From: Ochromonadaceae sp. CCMP2298
Taxonomy: Eukaryota; Sar; Synurophyceae; Ochromonadales; Ochromonadaceae
DNA length: 16,267 nt
NCBI GenBank assembly: GCA_026770595.1
Contig: MU634080.1
Location: 1 to 16,267, forward strand
Direction: 5' to 3'
Shown piece by piece: positions 6,674 through 16,216 of the stretch. The notes beneath the pieces were generated by a model, which was not told the origin of the DNA, did not search any database, and worked only from the letters and a program-made list of their open reading frames with translations. The position numbers were made by a program, and so were the translations under genes. Numbering within the stretch: position 1 is the first letter of the stretch; each line of letters opens with the position of its first letter.

Positions 6674-9600
6674 ATGGAGGAGCTCGGCGGGATCAAAACC
6701 GTCTCAGGAAAGCACAAATCTTTTCTCACACAGTCACGGCCTACCTACGTAACACACAAGCGAGATGTAGGAGAGCTGATCGTTGAGCCGGGGGAGCTCC
6801 GCTTCGACGACGTGGAGCCGGGCGTGCTGTACGTGATGACCTTCAGCCTCCGCAACAACACGAAAGTGGCCCAGCGTATCCGCATCTCACCCCCCAACAG
6901 CGGATACTTCGCCCTCAACTACATCCCCTCCGGAGCGGTGGCGCCCGGCCTGGACATCCGCGCGGAGATCGAGTGCCAGCTGCCCATGGGCACGAACGAG
7001 CTAGTGTTCACGGACAAGGTGGTGGTGACCATGGGCAGCTACCGGGTCGAGATGCCCATCTCCGCCTGCACGCCCGTGCCAGATATACAGTTCCGGCGCA
7101 TCATCGACTCAGGCGACATCGTCCTGCACCACCCCCTGACGGTGGACATCCCATTCGAGAACGTGGGGAGCATCGCGGGGCGGGTGAGGCTCTCCTCCCA
7201 CGCAGACTCCTGCATCCGGTCCATCGTACCTAACCGCTTCGACCTGGAGCCCGAGGGCCAGCAAGTCGTGCGTGTAACGGTGGAGGGGCGGGAGGGCGGC
7301 AAGTGGACGGAGCTGATAAAAGTGCACATCGAGGGCACCCTCGCAGAGGCCTTGGTGGAATTGTCCGCCAACTTCATCGTGCCCCAGCTGACTCTCATCA
7401 CCACCAACAGCTCCGGGATGCTCGAGCAGGCAGACTTCGGCAACGCCTTCTACGGCGAGACCAAGACCATTCAGGGCATACTGGTCAACGCCTGCCCTTT
7501 GGCGCTCAACTACGCAGTGGCCTACGAGGACGAGGAGGAGGGGGAGGAGGTGCCGCAGACAGACGAGGCCGCCTACTACGCACGCACCTTGACCATCTCC
7601 CCGGCCGACGGGCTGGTCAAAGCCTTCAGCCAGATCGCCGTGACGCTCACCTTCCGCCCCACCATGCTGGTACCGGCCAGGGGCTTCGCTAGGCAGCACG
7701 AGGACGACAACAGGGCCGCTCGCGCCATGACCCGCAAGGTGGCCATCGACTGCTCAGAGGCAGAGCAGCGCCTCACTATCACCATGGCGGGGCAGGCCAC
7801 CGCCCCAGACGTGTGTGTTTTGCCCTCCACACTGCGCTTCGGCGAGTGCCCTGTGAACGACCGCCGCGACATATTGATAAGCGTGGCCAATCGGTCCAAG
7901 CACACGACCTCCTACGAGTTCCCAGTGATCGCCAACTTCAAGTTCAATCCCACCAAGGGCGTGCTGCTGGGAATGGAGACGGTGGCAGTGGTGGCGTCCT
8001 TTCTGCCCCCGCAGCTGGGCAAGTTTAAAAGCGCGGTGAAATTGAGCCTGGCGGGTGGGCTGGGGGTGTTCGAGGTGCACTGCGTGGGCTGCTCGGACAA
8101 CGCGGGATTCCGCAAGAGGCTCGCGGGGGGCACGGATATGCTCCCGGATGATTTCAACAAGCAGCTGAAGTTCGTAAACCCCGAGGAGGAGGCCGAGGCG
8201 CGCCTGGAGCAGCGGAGGGCCTTGCAGGCGAGCGAGATCCAGTCCCAGATACTGCTCAAGACGAGTCTGCAGGCGAAGCTGGGCGCTACCAACTACCTAG
8301 CCCTGCCCCGTGCCCCACCCCCGCCCTCGCCGGTGTCCCACATGCCGCCGATTGAAGGTGAAGAGGGGGACGTCCTGGCTGGTCTGGGTGTGCCCAAGGA
8401 GGTGATACCATCTGACCTGGCCTCGTCTGCCAGCTCCCACGAGCGCAACTTCATGTACGGGCTTACAGACCTCAGTGTCGCCCAGCCCCTCGAGGCGGAC
8501 CACCCCATGCTCGAGAGACGCGCCAACAACCGTGCATATAACGACTTCCTGCAGCAGTCCCACGCCCTGCGCAAGGAGACACACCGCAAGCAGCTGCTGA
8601 AACGGGCCCTGCGCCGCGGCGCGCCTGACTTTGAAGACCCCTACGGTGTAAATATGGGCATGGAAAGGGGCCTGGACGAGCCGGCGATCAAGCTGCCCCC
8701 CGCGGGGGAGCCGTTGTGGACAGCCAACGGGGCATCTGAGGGCGAGGGGGCGGTGGGTCGGCGCATCCCCGCAGACGAGAACCGCCTCATAGTCAAGAAA
8801 TACGGCAGCACGCCCGCCACCCAGGCCGAGCTTAGAGACTGCTCCACCGAGCTGACCCAGGACGACCTCAAAATGGTTCAGGGCTCGCACAAACTGCTAG
8901 ACTTCGGCCGGGTCAGTGTGGGTTCCACTTCTCTCAAGAGCTTCTCGGTTGCCAACGACCTGAACCACTCGGTGGTGGTGAGGGTGGAGGAGCTGGAGGC
9001 AGAATTGTCTCAGTCCAAGCACCTGTGCCAGGTAGTGCCGCAGGGCTGTCTGGCCGGGTTTGATATATGCTTCTCCAGCCGCCACATCGGCAAGGTGAAG
9101 AAGGTGTTCCAGTGGAAGATCAACAACATGCACGTCTCCAAGGTGGTGGTGACTGCAGAGGTAGTGCCTATCGAGCTGACTATGGGGGTCGCGGAGCTGC
9201 TGATGGAGTTCCCCTTCGACTCACTGGACCCCACCCTCAGCGCCGACCTGGTCCTCCACAACCCCGGCAATGCCCCGGCGGACTTCCTGTGGGGCAGCGC
9301 GGGGGCCTTTCTGTGCAGCCCCGAGACGGGCAGCATCGGCCCCGGGGACTCCTCGGTTATCACGGTCACGTGGAGCCCGCTCTCCGGCAAGCGCAACGAG
9401 GAAGAATTGGGTCTGCATATCAGCGGGGGAGTGGATCAGGTGCTGAGGGTGAGGGGGGTGCTGAAGGAGACACGGGCGGAGTTCGCAGAGAAGCGCATCA
9501 ATCTGGGTACGATGGCAGTGGGCACGGAGAAAATCGTAACAGCCACGGTGAAAAACACTGGCGATAATCCGCTCGTGTACTTCTTGGCGCCTATGGATGA

Positions 9601-12600
9601 GCGCCTGGGTATCCGCGCGACGCCCGAGGAGGAGCTGGTGCTGCCCGGGGACAGCGCTGTGATCACGCTGAAGGTCACACCTCGCGCGGCGACCAGCTAT
9701 GATAACGTGGTGCTGAATGTGAAGGTGCGGGGGGGCAGGCACATCAGCCTCAAGCTGGGAGGCAGCTCGATCATCCCCGAATTGCGGCTGTTCCAGGAGC
9801 GGTTCGACTTCGGCTCCGTGGTGGTGGGCGGGGAGCAGCGGCTGCCCCTCACTATCGAGAACAAGACCCCCATCCTCACCACTCTGATCCTGGATCTCAC
9901 ACAGCACCTCGACTTCACGCCCTACATCCGCGGAGCCGCGGACGAGGACGAGGCACTAGCCGTGCACTCGGTTGTGGGCACGGTCAACGCAGAGCAGGAG
10001 GACATGCAGGGCAACCAGGTGCTGCTCAAGGCCCGCGAGGACCGCACGGGCAAAACCAAGGCCAATATGTGGAATATCCTCATCCAGCCCAACTCCACAC
10101 TGCAGGCCGATTTGGTGTTCCGACCCGCCGGGCCCAAGCATAAGGCCTTCCAACTGCCCCTCTTTCTACAGGGCATTACCGAGGACAGATCGCTAAATCG
10201 CGACGTCAGCGCGACCTCGCAGACCTCTGCTGTCTCCATCTCCTCCATGGTGGTGGACTTCGGGGACCGCGTGGTGTCCCGGGACCCCCTCAGCCGCATC
10301 TCCTACTTCCTCGAAACCACCCTCAAGAACGTAACCTCCAAGCGCGCTGTAACTTACGTGATACGCGAGGCGGTGGAGGTGGTGAGGGAGTTCGGGGACG
10401 TGGAGCCGGCACCCAACCCCACTATGGGAGAGGCCAAGGACAAGATATTCTTCGTAGCACCCACAAAGGGGGACCTGGGACCCGGCGAGGACACCCCCAT
10501 ACGTATTACATTCCAGCCCCAGAGCAGCGCCAACTACTCCAAGAAATTGGAATTGTACATAGAGGGGCAGCCAGACCCCTCCCGCCCCTACCTCACCCTG
10601 CTCTGCCAGGGCAGCGGCGTGTACCCGCGCCTCACCTTCTCCCAACAAGCTGTGTCCCTGCCCAACGTGCCCCTGGGCGTAACCTCCCGTGCCTGCTTTA
10701 CGATCTTCAACAACGGCTACAACTCCCTCGACATCAACCACCGCATCTCCCCCAACATCCCCCTCCCCCTCGACATCACCTACCCAGACGGACAGAGCGT
10801 GGGCATAATGGTGCAGCAGATACGGGTAGTGGTGGCCTTCAAATCAGACACGCCGTCCTCCTGGGCCGGGAAAATCGAGTTTTTCGACCAAGATGGGGAG
10901 CGATTCTGCGTGGCCGTGAGCGGCTGCGCGGACGGCTGTCTGCTGACCAACTACCCCTTTGTACGGGACTACGCGTCCGAGTATGGCTTTATGGGGGCGG
11001 AGGAGGCGCCCGTTAAGTACCTGAAGAAGGGGGTGATTGCGGAGATGCGGCAGGTCGAGGCGAGACGCAAGGAGGAGCAGAGGCGCCTGCGGTCCTTGGA
11101 GCGTATGAGGGCCGTGGAGGGGAAGAAAGACGACCACAGCGTGGTCTCCAAGACCTCCACGCGCACCAGTGTGGGCAAGGTGCGGCCGCAGGACAGTGTG
11201 AACAGCGCCGAATCCAAGGAGGTAGACGAGTCAGAGGGGGTGGACTACACCAAAAAGCCCCCCCTGCCCTACTTGGAATCCGAGCCAATCTTCCTGCTCA
11301 AGTGGCTGAACAAGAATATCGCCCGGAGGCCCTTTGACACGGACAGATACCCCCACTGCGTCCTGGACGGTGACCTGGTGGTGGAGTGTGTGGAGCTGAT
11401 GTGCGGCAAGAAGATACCGGGGGTGAAGGCGGCCGACTACAGCGAGAAGGGGCAGCCCCCCAAGGCCAAGAAGGGATCCGAGAAGGCCAACAAAACAGGC
11501 ACCACCAACCGGTCTGTATTCAAGATGCAGGCTCTGTTGTCCTTCCTGATAGGCAACGGGGCGCTGCTGGGGCACGTGAGTCCTGTCTCCCTGCTGGGCC
11601 TGGAGGAGCACCTGATAGCGCAGGAACTGGATCTCACGCGCGACAAGAGCCAGCGATTCACCCCCGCGATGCTGGCCGACCGACGCGGCGGATGGGAGAC
11701 CAAGTGGCTGGGGGGCTGCAAGGCTGCGTGGCTGGAGGTTTTGTACCAGTCTGTTAAGGTGTTCGTGCTGGCCAGATTGAATTTCAAGTCCTTCGCTGCC
11801 ATGCCGGGAGTACTGCTGCTGGGTGAGGAGACCTACGGGGTGACTGAGACCAAGGGCGAGAAGGGGGGGAAGAAGAAGAGGGCGCCCCTGTACCCCAAAG
11901 ACCTCTCTCCTTCGAACGTCTTCACACACGCAGAGGCGGTGCTGCTGCGCTGGGCCTCGTACCACGCAGAGGCGGCCTCCAAGCTCAAAGACGAGGGAGC
12001 CTCCAGCACCGAGCAGCTCTCCAACTTCCCCAAGCGGGTAACGGATCTCGATTTAGACTTCAAGCACGTGGTGGGCTTCTGCCAGATGGTGCACTCACAC
12101 GTGCCTGACTGCACTGCGGCCGGCTCTCCGCTGCACGGGTACAGCATGCTGGAGCGCAACAAGGGGGATGATGTGTACCACATCCTGGAGGACCAGCTGG
12201 CCCAACTGCACATGGAGCTGGGCGCATCGTACGAAGAAATGGCCTCCTCTACCCGTTCTCTGCTGCTCATGCTGCTGCACCTGTACCTGCACCTGCCAAA
12301 CCTAGTGCCCAAAACAGTCGTGGAATTCTCGGGAGACCTGGGTACCCCCATAATGAAGCAGATCGAGCTCAGAAACCCCTCCCGCAAGGCCATCGAGTAC
12401 TCCGTATCCCTCACGGGAAGTCAGGACTTCTCCGCACAGGCGGGCACATTGACCATACCCCCCGAGTCATCGGCGCAGTTTTTGATCACCCTGAACGCGA
12501 AATTCGTGGAGCCAGTGCGCGCAAAGCTGATATTCTGGTCCCAGAAGACGGGCGGCCTGGCGGGAACTACTATGTCTTTCAAGCTGGTGAGCCGCATTAC

Positions 12601-15600
12601 GGGTAGGCGGCCGACGGAGGTTATTCACAAAGATACGAGACTGTATGAGCTGGAGCAGTTCCAGGTGAGGGTGATGAGTCCGTTCCCAAGGGATACCACC
12701 TACACGGTCAGCCTGCATGTGTCCGCCAGTGTGCTCAGCCTGGACGAGCAGATGGCCAAGGAGAGGGGCGAGCGCGTGAAGAGGAAGGCGCTGAAGGCTG
12801 TGGAGACACACCTGCATCAAGATCTCTCAGTTCTCTCGGCAGTTGATCGGAAGAACCTCGAGGAGGAGGCAGATGTGGAGTTGTGCTTCAGGCAGCCCTT
12901 CTGGTGCTCAGAAGACACCGTGACCGCCTCCAAGGCGCACCCCAAGTCCATAACTGTCTACTTCCTGCCCTTCTTGATGGGCCGCTACTCCTGCCAGGTG
13001 GTCTTCACAGAGCGGGACAGCGGGGAGTTCTGCAAGGAACTGCTGGCCGATGTGGGTCTGCCCAAGCCCTCTGACAAGCTAGAGTTGAAGGGATTTAAGG
13101 ACACGCCTATCACACTAGCTCTCCGCATCTCCTCCAAAAATGCCACCTTCGAGAAGGCCTACGCGGCCCTGGTGGACATGCGCATCAAGAACAACTCAAA
13201 GCGCATGAGAGCCCGACCCATCTTCCAAAACCTCCTATCCAGCCGCGTAGCCGATGCGGAGTCTGGTGTGTCGCAGTTCCAGATCGACTTTTTGCCGCAG
13301 TTCTTTGAGTACCGCAAGACCATGCCTTTCATCTCCGAGTACATGAAGCTGGAGGAGGGGGGCAAGGCCAAGTTCAAGAAGATGCTGAAAACGGTGCTGG
13401 AGCCGGTAACACCAGATGAGTTCGATGCGTCCACATTGAACACCACTATGATAAACTTCGTGCCCCCCCGGGCGGGGCAGTACCACTCCCTGGCCGTGGT
13501 GCGCTCCAAGGACAACGCCCACGACGTGCGGGTCATCGAGCTGTCCGCCGCAGTTGTTATGCCTAACTCCGATATGCTGCTGGAGTTCGCAGGGCCCGCT
13601 AGGCGCAAGTTGCTGCAGCAGATTCCTATCCACAATGTGTCCCTGATAAACTGGAATCTGACGGTTACCGTCTCGGGTAAGGGCTTCTCGGGGCCTAAGT
13701 CATTGCAGGTGGGGGCGGGGCAGACGGCCGCCGTGGAGGTGGGGTTTGCAGCGCCCAGGGCGGGGCACTACGCGGGCACTTTGCTATTACGTAACTCATC
13801 CGAAGCCGGGGACACCTTCGAGTACAAGCTGATCGGCGAGGCGGACGAGCCCCTGGCAGAGGACGACATACACTACGAGGCCATCGCGCGTACCAAGAAA
13901 TCTCTCACCATCCATCTGCCCCAGACACGTGCCTCCGGTGCCGGTGCGGGTGCCACCAATGCTACGGCGGAGATGAGTCCCCGCAAGGGCAAGCCCAAGA
14001 CCTACACGGTTGAGTCGGACCTGCCCTACGCGCACTTCAGCGAGAAGGTGCAGCTGCTGCCGGGCGAGTCGGAGTTCAAATTCACTTTGAATGCGCCCAT
14101 GGGGGGGTCTCTGCTGGGCACCTTCACCTTCACAGATGAAGACGGGACTTTGATCTGGTACACAGTGAGTGTAGACGTGGCGGCTCCTAAGGAGGAGCAG
14201 GAGATCGCAGTTACGGCGCAGGTACGTAGAGCAGCGGCGGTGGATATAACTCTGGAGAACCCCACAGACGAGCCTCTGCTCTTCAGTGTGCAGTACCATG
14301 GTGACGGGCTGCTGGGGCAGGACTCCATCCTCCTGCCCCCCAGCAGCACCAAGAACGCAGGCGACGGGTCCGCCATCTACGAACTGATCTACTCACCCCT
14401 ACTGGCGGGCAAATTCCTCGGCCGCATCTCATTCACCAACCAGCTAGTGGGCGCGCTGTGGTACAAGCTCAACCTCACCGCCACACCCGCAGACCCTGTG
14501 CGCCTGCCCCCCATAGAGGGCATGCTGGGCTCGTACGGTACCGCACGCGCGCCTATCGAGAACCCCTCCGCGGAGGCCGTGGTCTTCACAGTGTACGCCG
14601 AGGACCCACACTTCACCCCCCCCGACAAAGTGTCCCTCGCCCCCTACGCGCAGTCCCACTTCCCCATACACTTCACACCCACCAGCCTGGCCACGGGGGC
14701 CTTCAGCCGGGTCATTCTGCAAAACCCCAAGTTCGGAGAGGTCATTTACGAGGTAGAGGGGGTGCCCACGCTGCCCGGGGTGATGCCCGCAGTGCACATA
14801 GACGCGCCGCTGGCAGAGATCGGGTCCCAGACGCTGGTATTCCAAAACCCCTTCCCCCACCCCCTGCCACTGGAGATAACCCTCACCCACGCCGAGCCCC
14901 CCACGGACCCCAAGTCCCAGCGCAACCGGCATGCCATTCTGTCCAATCTGAGGGCCATGCAAGCCGCCTTCGGTCTGCTCAGCCGCAAGAACGCCATCGT
15001 CGTGCCTGCCCTGTCAGCCCACCACATCGCGCTCAGTTTCAGCCCTGAGAAGATGGGCACCTACGAGGCAGTCGTGGAGGTGCGTAGTGAGGTGGCTGGT
15101 CTGCATCTCATGTGGGCCTATCCACTCAGGGGCATGGCGGAGGCCGGAGTGGCGCAAAGGCTGCCCCACCTACGCACCGCCTGCAAGACCACCCTGATGC
15201 GCGAGGTGAATATAAACCTAGACGGCATCATCTCTGCAGACATGCTGGCAGGCGAGGAGCTGCAACTGTCGGATTTCTCGGTCGAGGTAACTACAGATGA
15301 CACAGTGAAGTCCCAAGTAGCTAGAGCTTTCAGAGTGCAGCCGCTAGAGATCGTGCGCACCGCCCACTCCCCTCAAAGCTCCTCGCCCTCCCTCAGCCCC
15401 CCCCGCCACGGCACGTCCGACTTCTGTCTGCGCTGCAGGCTGCTCTTCGAGCCCCTGAGAACCTTCATCGCAGCTGCTGAACTGGTAGTGGTGTGTCGCA
15501 ACCGGGGCAAGTGGCGGGCAAAACTGGACCTGGACGCTACCGAGCCCGAGGCTGACGATATCATTAGGCTGGTGGCGCCCGTGGGGGGGTCGGATAAGGT

Positions 15601-15895
15601 ATCTTTCAAGCTGAACAATCGCTTCTTGGGACACTCATCGTTCCAGGCCTACTACAGCGCCAAGTCCTCGCAGCACTTCGCGGTCACGCCAGCCACGGGC
15701 GTACTGGCCCCCTACGGTGCCGAGCCCACAACCTTCACGGTCACCTTTAGCCCCACAGAGTACGGGAACAAAGAGACAGGTATGCTGATCGTGATGACGG
15801 AGGATGCGGAGTGGTGCTACGAGATACGGGGCAGCTACCCAGCGACCACTATCAACATGGCAAACGTCAAGAGCAAGATTGACAACAACCGATAA
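6674..15895 (+). CDS. CFAP47: CFAP47-like protein, giant ASH-repeat and calponin-homology protein of the flagellar central apparatus
   Basis: One uninterrupted frame of 3073 residues; human CFAP47 is about 3190. ATG 6674 follows an in-frame TGA at 6653. The protein is a chain of ASH/MSP-type beta-sandwich domains, each about 100 residues and often opening with a F-G-x-V-x-V-G-like turn: roughly 34-134, 135-238, 239-381, 382-480, 739-833, 834-932, 933-1035 (NLGTMAVG), 1036-1176 (FDFGSVVVGG), 1185-1317 and 1318-1420. A disordered linker fills 480-735 and a charged helix lies near 1455-1500. The calponin-homology region starts at LLKWLNKNIARR (about 1538) with a second CH-like helix at VLLRWASYHAEAASK (about 1750). 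More ASH-like modules run from about 1878 to the C-terminus, several ending in a W/Y-Y-x-L-x-L strand. ASH/CH architecture is shared with HYDIN and SPAG17-associated proteins, but HYDIN is longer and lacks this central CH block. CFAP47/FAP47 belongs to the central apparatus; mutations in men cause sperm flagellar defects. The identification rests on architecture and length. Confidence 0.88.
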   Translation: MEELGGIKTVSGKHKSFLTQSRPTYVTHKRDVGELIVEPGELRFDDVEPGVLYVMTFSLRNNTKVAQRIRISPPNSGYFALNYIPSGAVAPGLDIRAEIECQLPMGTNELVFTDKVVVTMGSYRVEMPISACTPVPDIQFRRIIDSGDIVLHHPLTVDIPFENVGSIAGRVRLSSHADSCIRSIVPNRFDLEPEGQQVVRVTVEGREGGKWTELIKVHIEGTLAEALVELSANFIVPQLTLITTNSSGMLEQADFGNAFYGETKTIQGILVNACPLALNYAVAYEDEEEGEEVPQTDEAAYYARTLTISPADGLVKAFSQIAVTLTFRPTMLVPARGFARQHEDDNRAARAMTRKVAIDCSEAEQRLTITMAGQATAPDVCVLPSTLRFGECPVNDRRDILISVANRSKHTTSYEFPVIANFKFNPTKGVLLGMETVAVVASFLPPQLGKFKSAVKLSLAGGLGVFEVHCVGCSDNAGFRKRLAGGTDMLPDDFNKQLKFVNPEEEAEARLEQRRALQASEIQSQILLKTSLQAKLGATNYLALPRAPPPPSPVSHMPPIEGEEGDVLAGLGVPKEVIPSDLASSASSHERNFMYGLTDLSVAQPLEADHPMLERRANNRAYNDFLQQSHALRKETHRKQLLKRALRRGAPDFEDPYGVNMGMERGLDEPAIKLPPAGEPLWTANGASEGEGAVGRRIPADENRLIVKKYGSTPATQAELRDCSTELTQDDLKMVQGSHKLLDFGRVSVGSTSLKSFSVANDLNHSVVVRVEELEAELSQSKHLCQVVPQGCLAGFDICFSSRHIGKVKKVFQWKINNMHVSKVVVTAEVVPIELTMGVAELLMEFPFDSLDPTLSADLVLHNPGNAPADFLWGSAGAFLCSPETGSIGPGDSSVITVTWSPLSGKRNEEELGLHISGGVDQVLRVRGVLKETRAEFAEKRINLGTMAVGTEKIVTATVKNTGDNPLVYFLAPMDERLGIRATPEEELVLPGDSAVITLKVTPRAATSYDNVVLNVKVRGGRHISLKLGGSSIIPELRLFQERFDFGSVVVGGEQRLPLTIENKTPILTTLILDLTQHLDFTPYIRGAADEDEALAVHSVVGTVNAEQEDMQGNQVLLKAREDRTGKTKANMWNILIQPNSTLQADLVFRPAGPKHKAFQLPLFLQGITEDRSLNRDVSATSQTSAVSISSMVVDFGDRVVSRDPLSRISYFLETTLKNVTSKRAVTYVIREAVEVVREFGDVEPAPNPTMGEAKDKIFFVAPTKGDLGPGEDTPIRITFQPQSSANYSKKLELYIEGQPDPSRPYLTLLCQGSGVYPRLTFSQQAVSLPNVPLGVTSRACFTIFNNGYNSLDINHRISPNIPLPLDITYPDGQSVGIMVQQIRVVVAFKSDTPSSWAGKIEFFDQDGERFCVAVSGCADGCLLTNYPFVRDYASEYGFMGAEEAPVKYLKKGVIAEMRQVEARRKEEQRRLRSLERMRAVEGKKDDHSVVSKTSTRTSVGKVRPQDSVNSAESKEVDESEGVDYTKKPPLPYLESEPIFLLKWLNKNIARRPFDTDRYPHCVLDGDLVVECVELMCGKKIPGVKAADYSEKGQPPKAKKGSEKANKTGTTNRSVFKMQALLSFLIGNGALLGHVSPVSLLGLEEHLIAQELDLTRDKSQRFTPAMLADRRGGWETKWLGGCKAAWLEVLYQSVKVFVLARLNFKSFAAMPGVLLLGEETYGVTETKGEKGGKKKRAPLYPKDLSPSNVFTHAEAVLLRWASYHAEAASKLKDEGASSTEQLSNFPKRVTDLDLDFKHVVGFCQMVHSHVPDCTAAGSPLHGYSMLERNKGDDVYHILEDQLAQLHMELGASYEEMASSTRSLLLMLLHLYLHLPNLVPKTVVEFSGDLGTPIMKQIELRNPSRKAIEYSVSLTGSQDFSAQAGTLTIPPESSAQFLITLNAKFVEPVRAKLIFWSQKTGGLAGTTMSFKLVSRITGRRPTEVIHKDTRLYELEQFQVRVMSPFPRDTTYTVSLHVSASVLSLDEQMAKERGERVKRKALKAVETHLHQDLSVLSAVDRKNLEEEADVELCFRQPFWCSEDTVTASKAHPKSITVYFLPFLMGRYSCQVVFTERDSGEFCKELLADVGLPKPSDKLELKGFKDTPITLALRISSKNATFEKAYAALVDMRIKNNSKRMRARPIFQNLLSSRVADAESGVSQFQIDFLPQFFEYRKTMPFISEYMKLEEGGKAKFKKMLKTVLEPVTPDEFDASTLNTTMINFVPPRAGQYHSLAVVRSKDNAHDVRVIELSAAVVMPNSDMLLEFAGPARRKLLQQIPIHNVSLINWNLTVTVSGKGFSGPKSLQVGAGQTAAVEVGFAAPRAGHYAGTLLLRNSSEAGDTFEYKLIGEADEPLAEDDIHYEAIARTKKSLTIHLPQTRASGAGAGATNATAEMSPRKGKPKTYTVESDLPYAHFSEKVQLLPGESEFKFTLNAPMGGSLLGTFTFTDEDGTLIWYTVSVDVAAPKEEQEIAVTAQVRRAAAVDITLENPTDEPLLFSVQYHGDGLLGQDSILLPPSSTKNAGDGSAIYELIYSPLLAGKFLGRISFTNQLVGALWYKLNLTATPADPVRLPPIEGMLGSYGTARAPIENPSAEAVVFTVYAEDPHFTPPDKVSLAPYAQSHFPIHFTPTSLATGAFSRVILQNPKFGEVIYEVEGVPTLPGVMPAVHIDAPLAEIGSQTLVFQNPFPHPLPLEITLTHAEPPTDPKSQRNRHAILSNLRAMQAAFGLLSRKNAIVVPALSAHHIALSFSPEKMGTYEAVVEVRSEVAGLHLMWAYPLRGMAEAGVAQRLPHLRTACKTTLMREVNINLDGIISADMLAGEELQLSDFSVEVTTDDTVKSQVARAFRVQPLEIVRTAHSPQSSSPSLSPPRHGTSDFCLRCRLLFEPLRTFIAAAELVVVCRNRGKWRAKLDLDATEPEADDIIRLVAPVGGSDKVSFKLNNRFLGHSSFQAYYSAKSSQHFAVTPATGVLAPYGAEPTTFTVTFSPTEYGNKETGMLIVMTEDAEWCYEIRGSYPATTINMANVKSKIDNNR

Positions 15896-15981
15896 CCTAA
15901 CCGGATATATAGTAACTGGACAGTCAGTAAAGACAGACAGTATCCAATAGGACTGTGGACTGTTGGACTGCTGGTGGCATG

Positions 15982-15994
15982 CCCCCCCCCCCCC
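15982..15994. repeat. Homopolymer run of 13 C
   Basis: Thirteen consecutive C in the presumed CFAP47 3' UTR. A similar run of 11 C opens the window (3-13). Lengths of such runs are prone to sequencing error. Confidence 0.9.
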
Positions 15995-16091
15995 GGCAAC
16001 ACATGCTTGCTTTTTTATTTAGGGCCTGGTAGCGGACGCAGAGGTGTACAGTATTTAGATTGGATTATCGATAATTGTAGAGAAGGAGTAA

Positions 16092-16124
16092 TAATTGGAA
16101 TAATTGGAATAAATGGAATAATTG
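16092..16124. repeat. 9-bp tandem repeat, about 3.7 copies
   Basis: Units TAATTGGAA, TAATTGGAA, TAAATGGAA and a partial TAATTG follow each other with one mismatch in the third. It is a short AT-rich minisatellite in the spacer after CFAP47. Confidence 0.85.
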
Positions 16125-16216
16125 AGTTCGTTTATACGTGTTATGTGAACGATAAAACTATAAGTGCCGAGTACTATGCACTATGACAACGTGACAACGT
16201 AACAGCGTGTATAGCG

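Larger units (their letters stand above)
15896..16216. other. AT-rich spacer downstream of CFAP47
   Basis: 321 bp with a clear drop in GC after the CFAP47 stop. It contains GGATATATAG just after the stop, a run of 13 C at 15982-15994, a 9-bp tandem repeat (16092-16124) and GATAAAA at 16151-16157. A 70-codon frame at 15974-16186 reads mostly through the C run and the tandem repeat and is treated as noncoding. Most of this is probably CFAP47 3' UTR plus intergenic DNA. Confidence 0.55.

Noticed and set aside
6457-6786. 109-codon frame overlapping the start of CFAP47 in another frame
   Set aside because: It crosses the probable leader intron and the CFAP47 start, has an Arg/Ser/Cys-rich composition, and shows no family motif.
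9221-11965. Antisense open frames of up to 244 codons inside CFAP47
   Set aside because: Same shadow effect from strong G/C third-position bias in a 9.2-kb gene; compositions rich in Leu, His, Gly and Val do not resemble a real family.
15974-16186. 70-codon frame after CFAP47
   Set aside because: It is built from a run of 13 C and an AT-rich tandem repeat, so the Ile/Gly-rich part is a repeat translation, not a protein.
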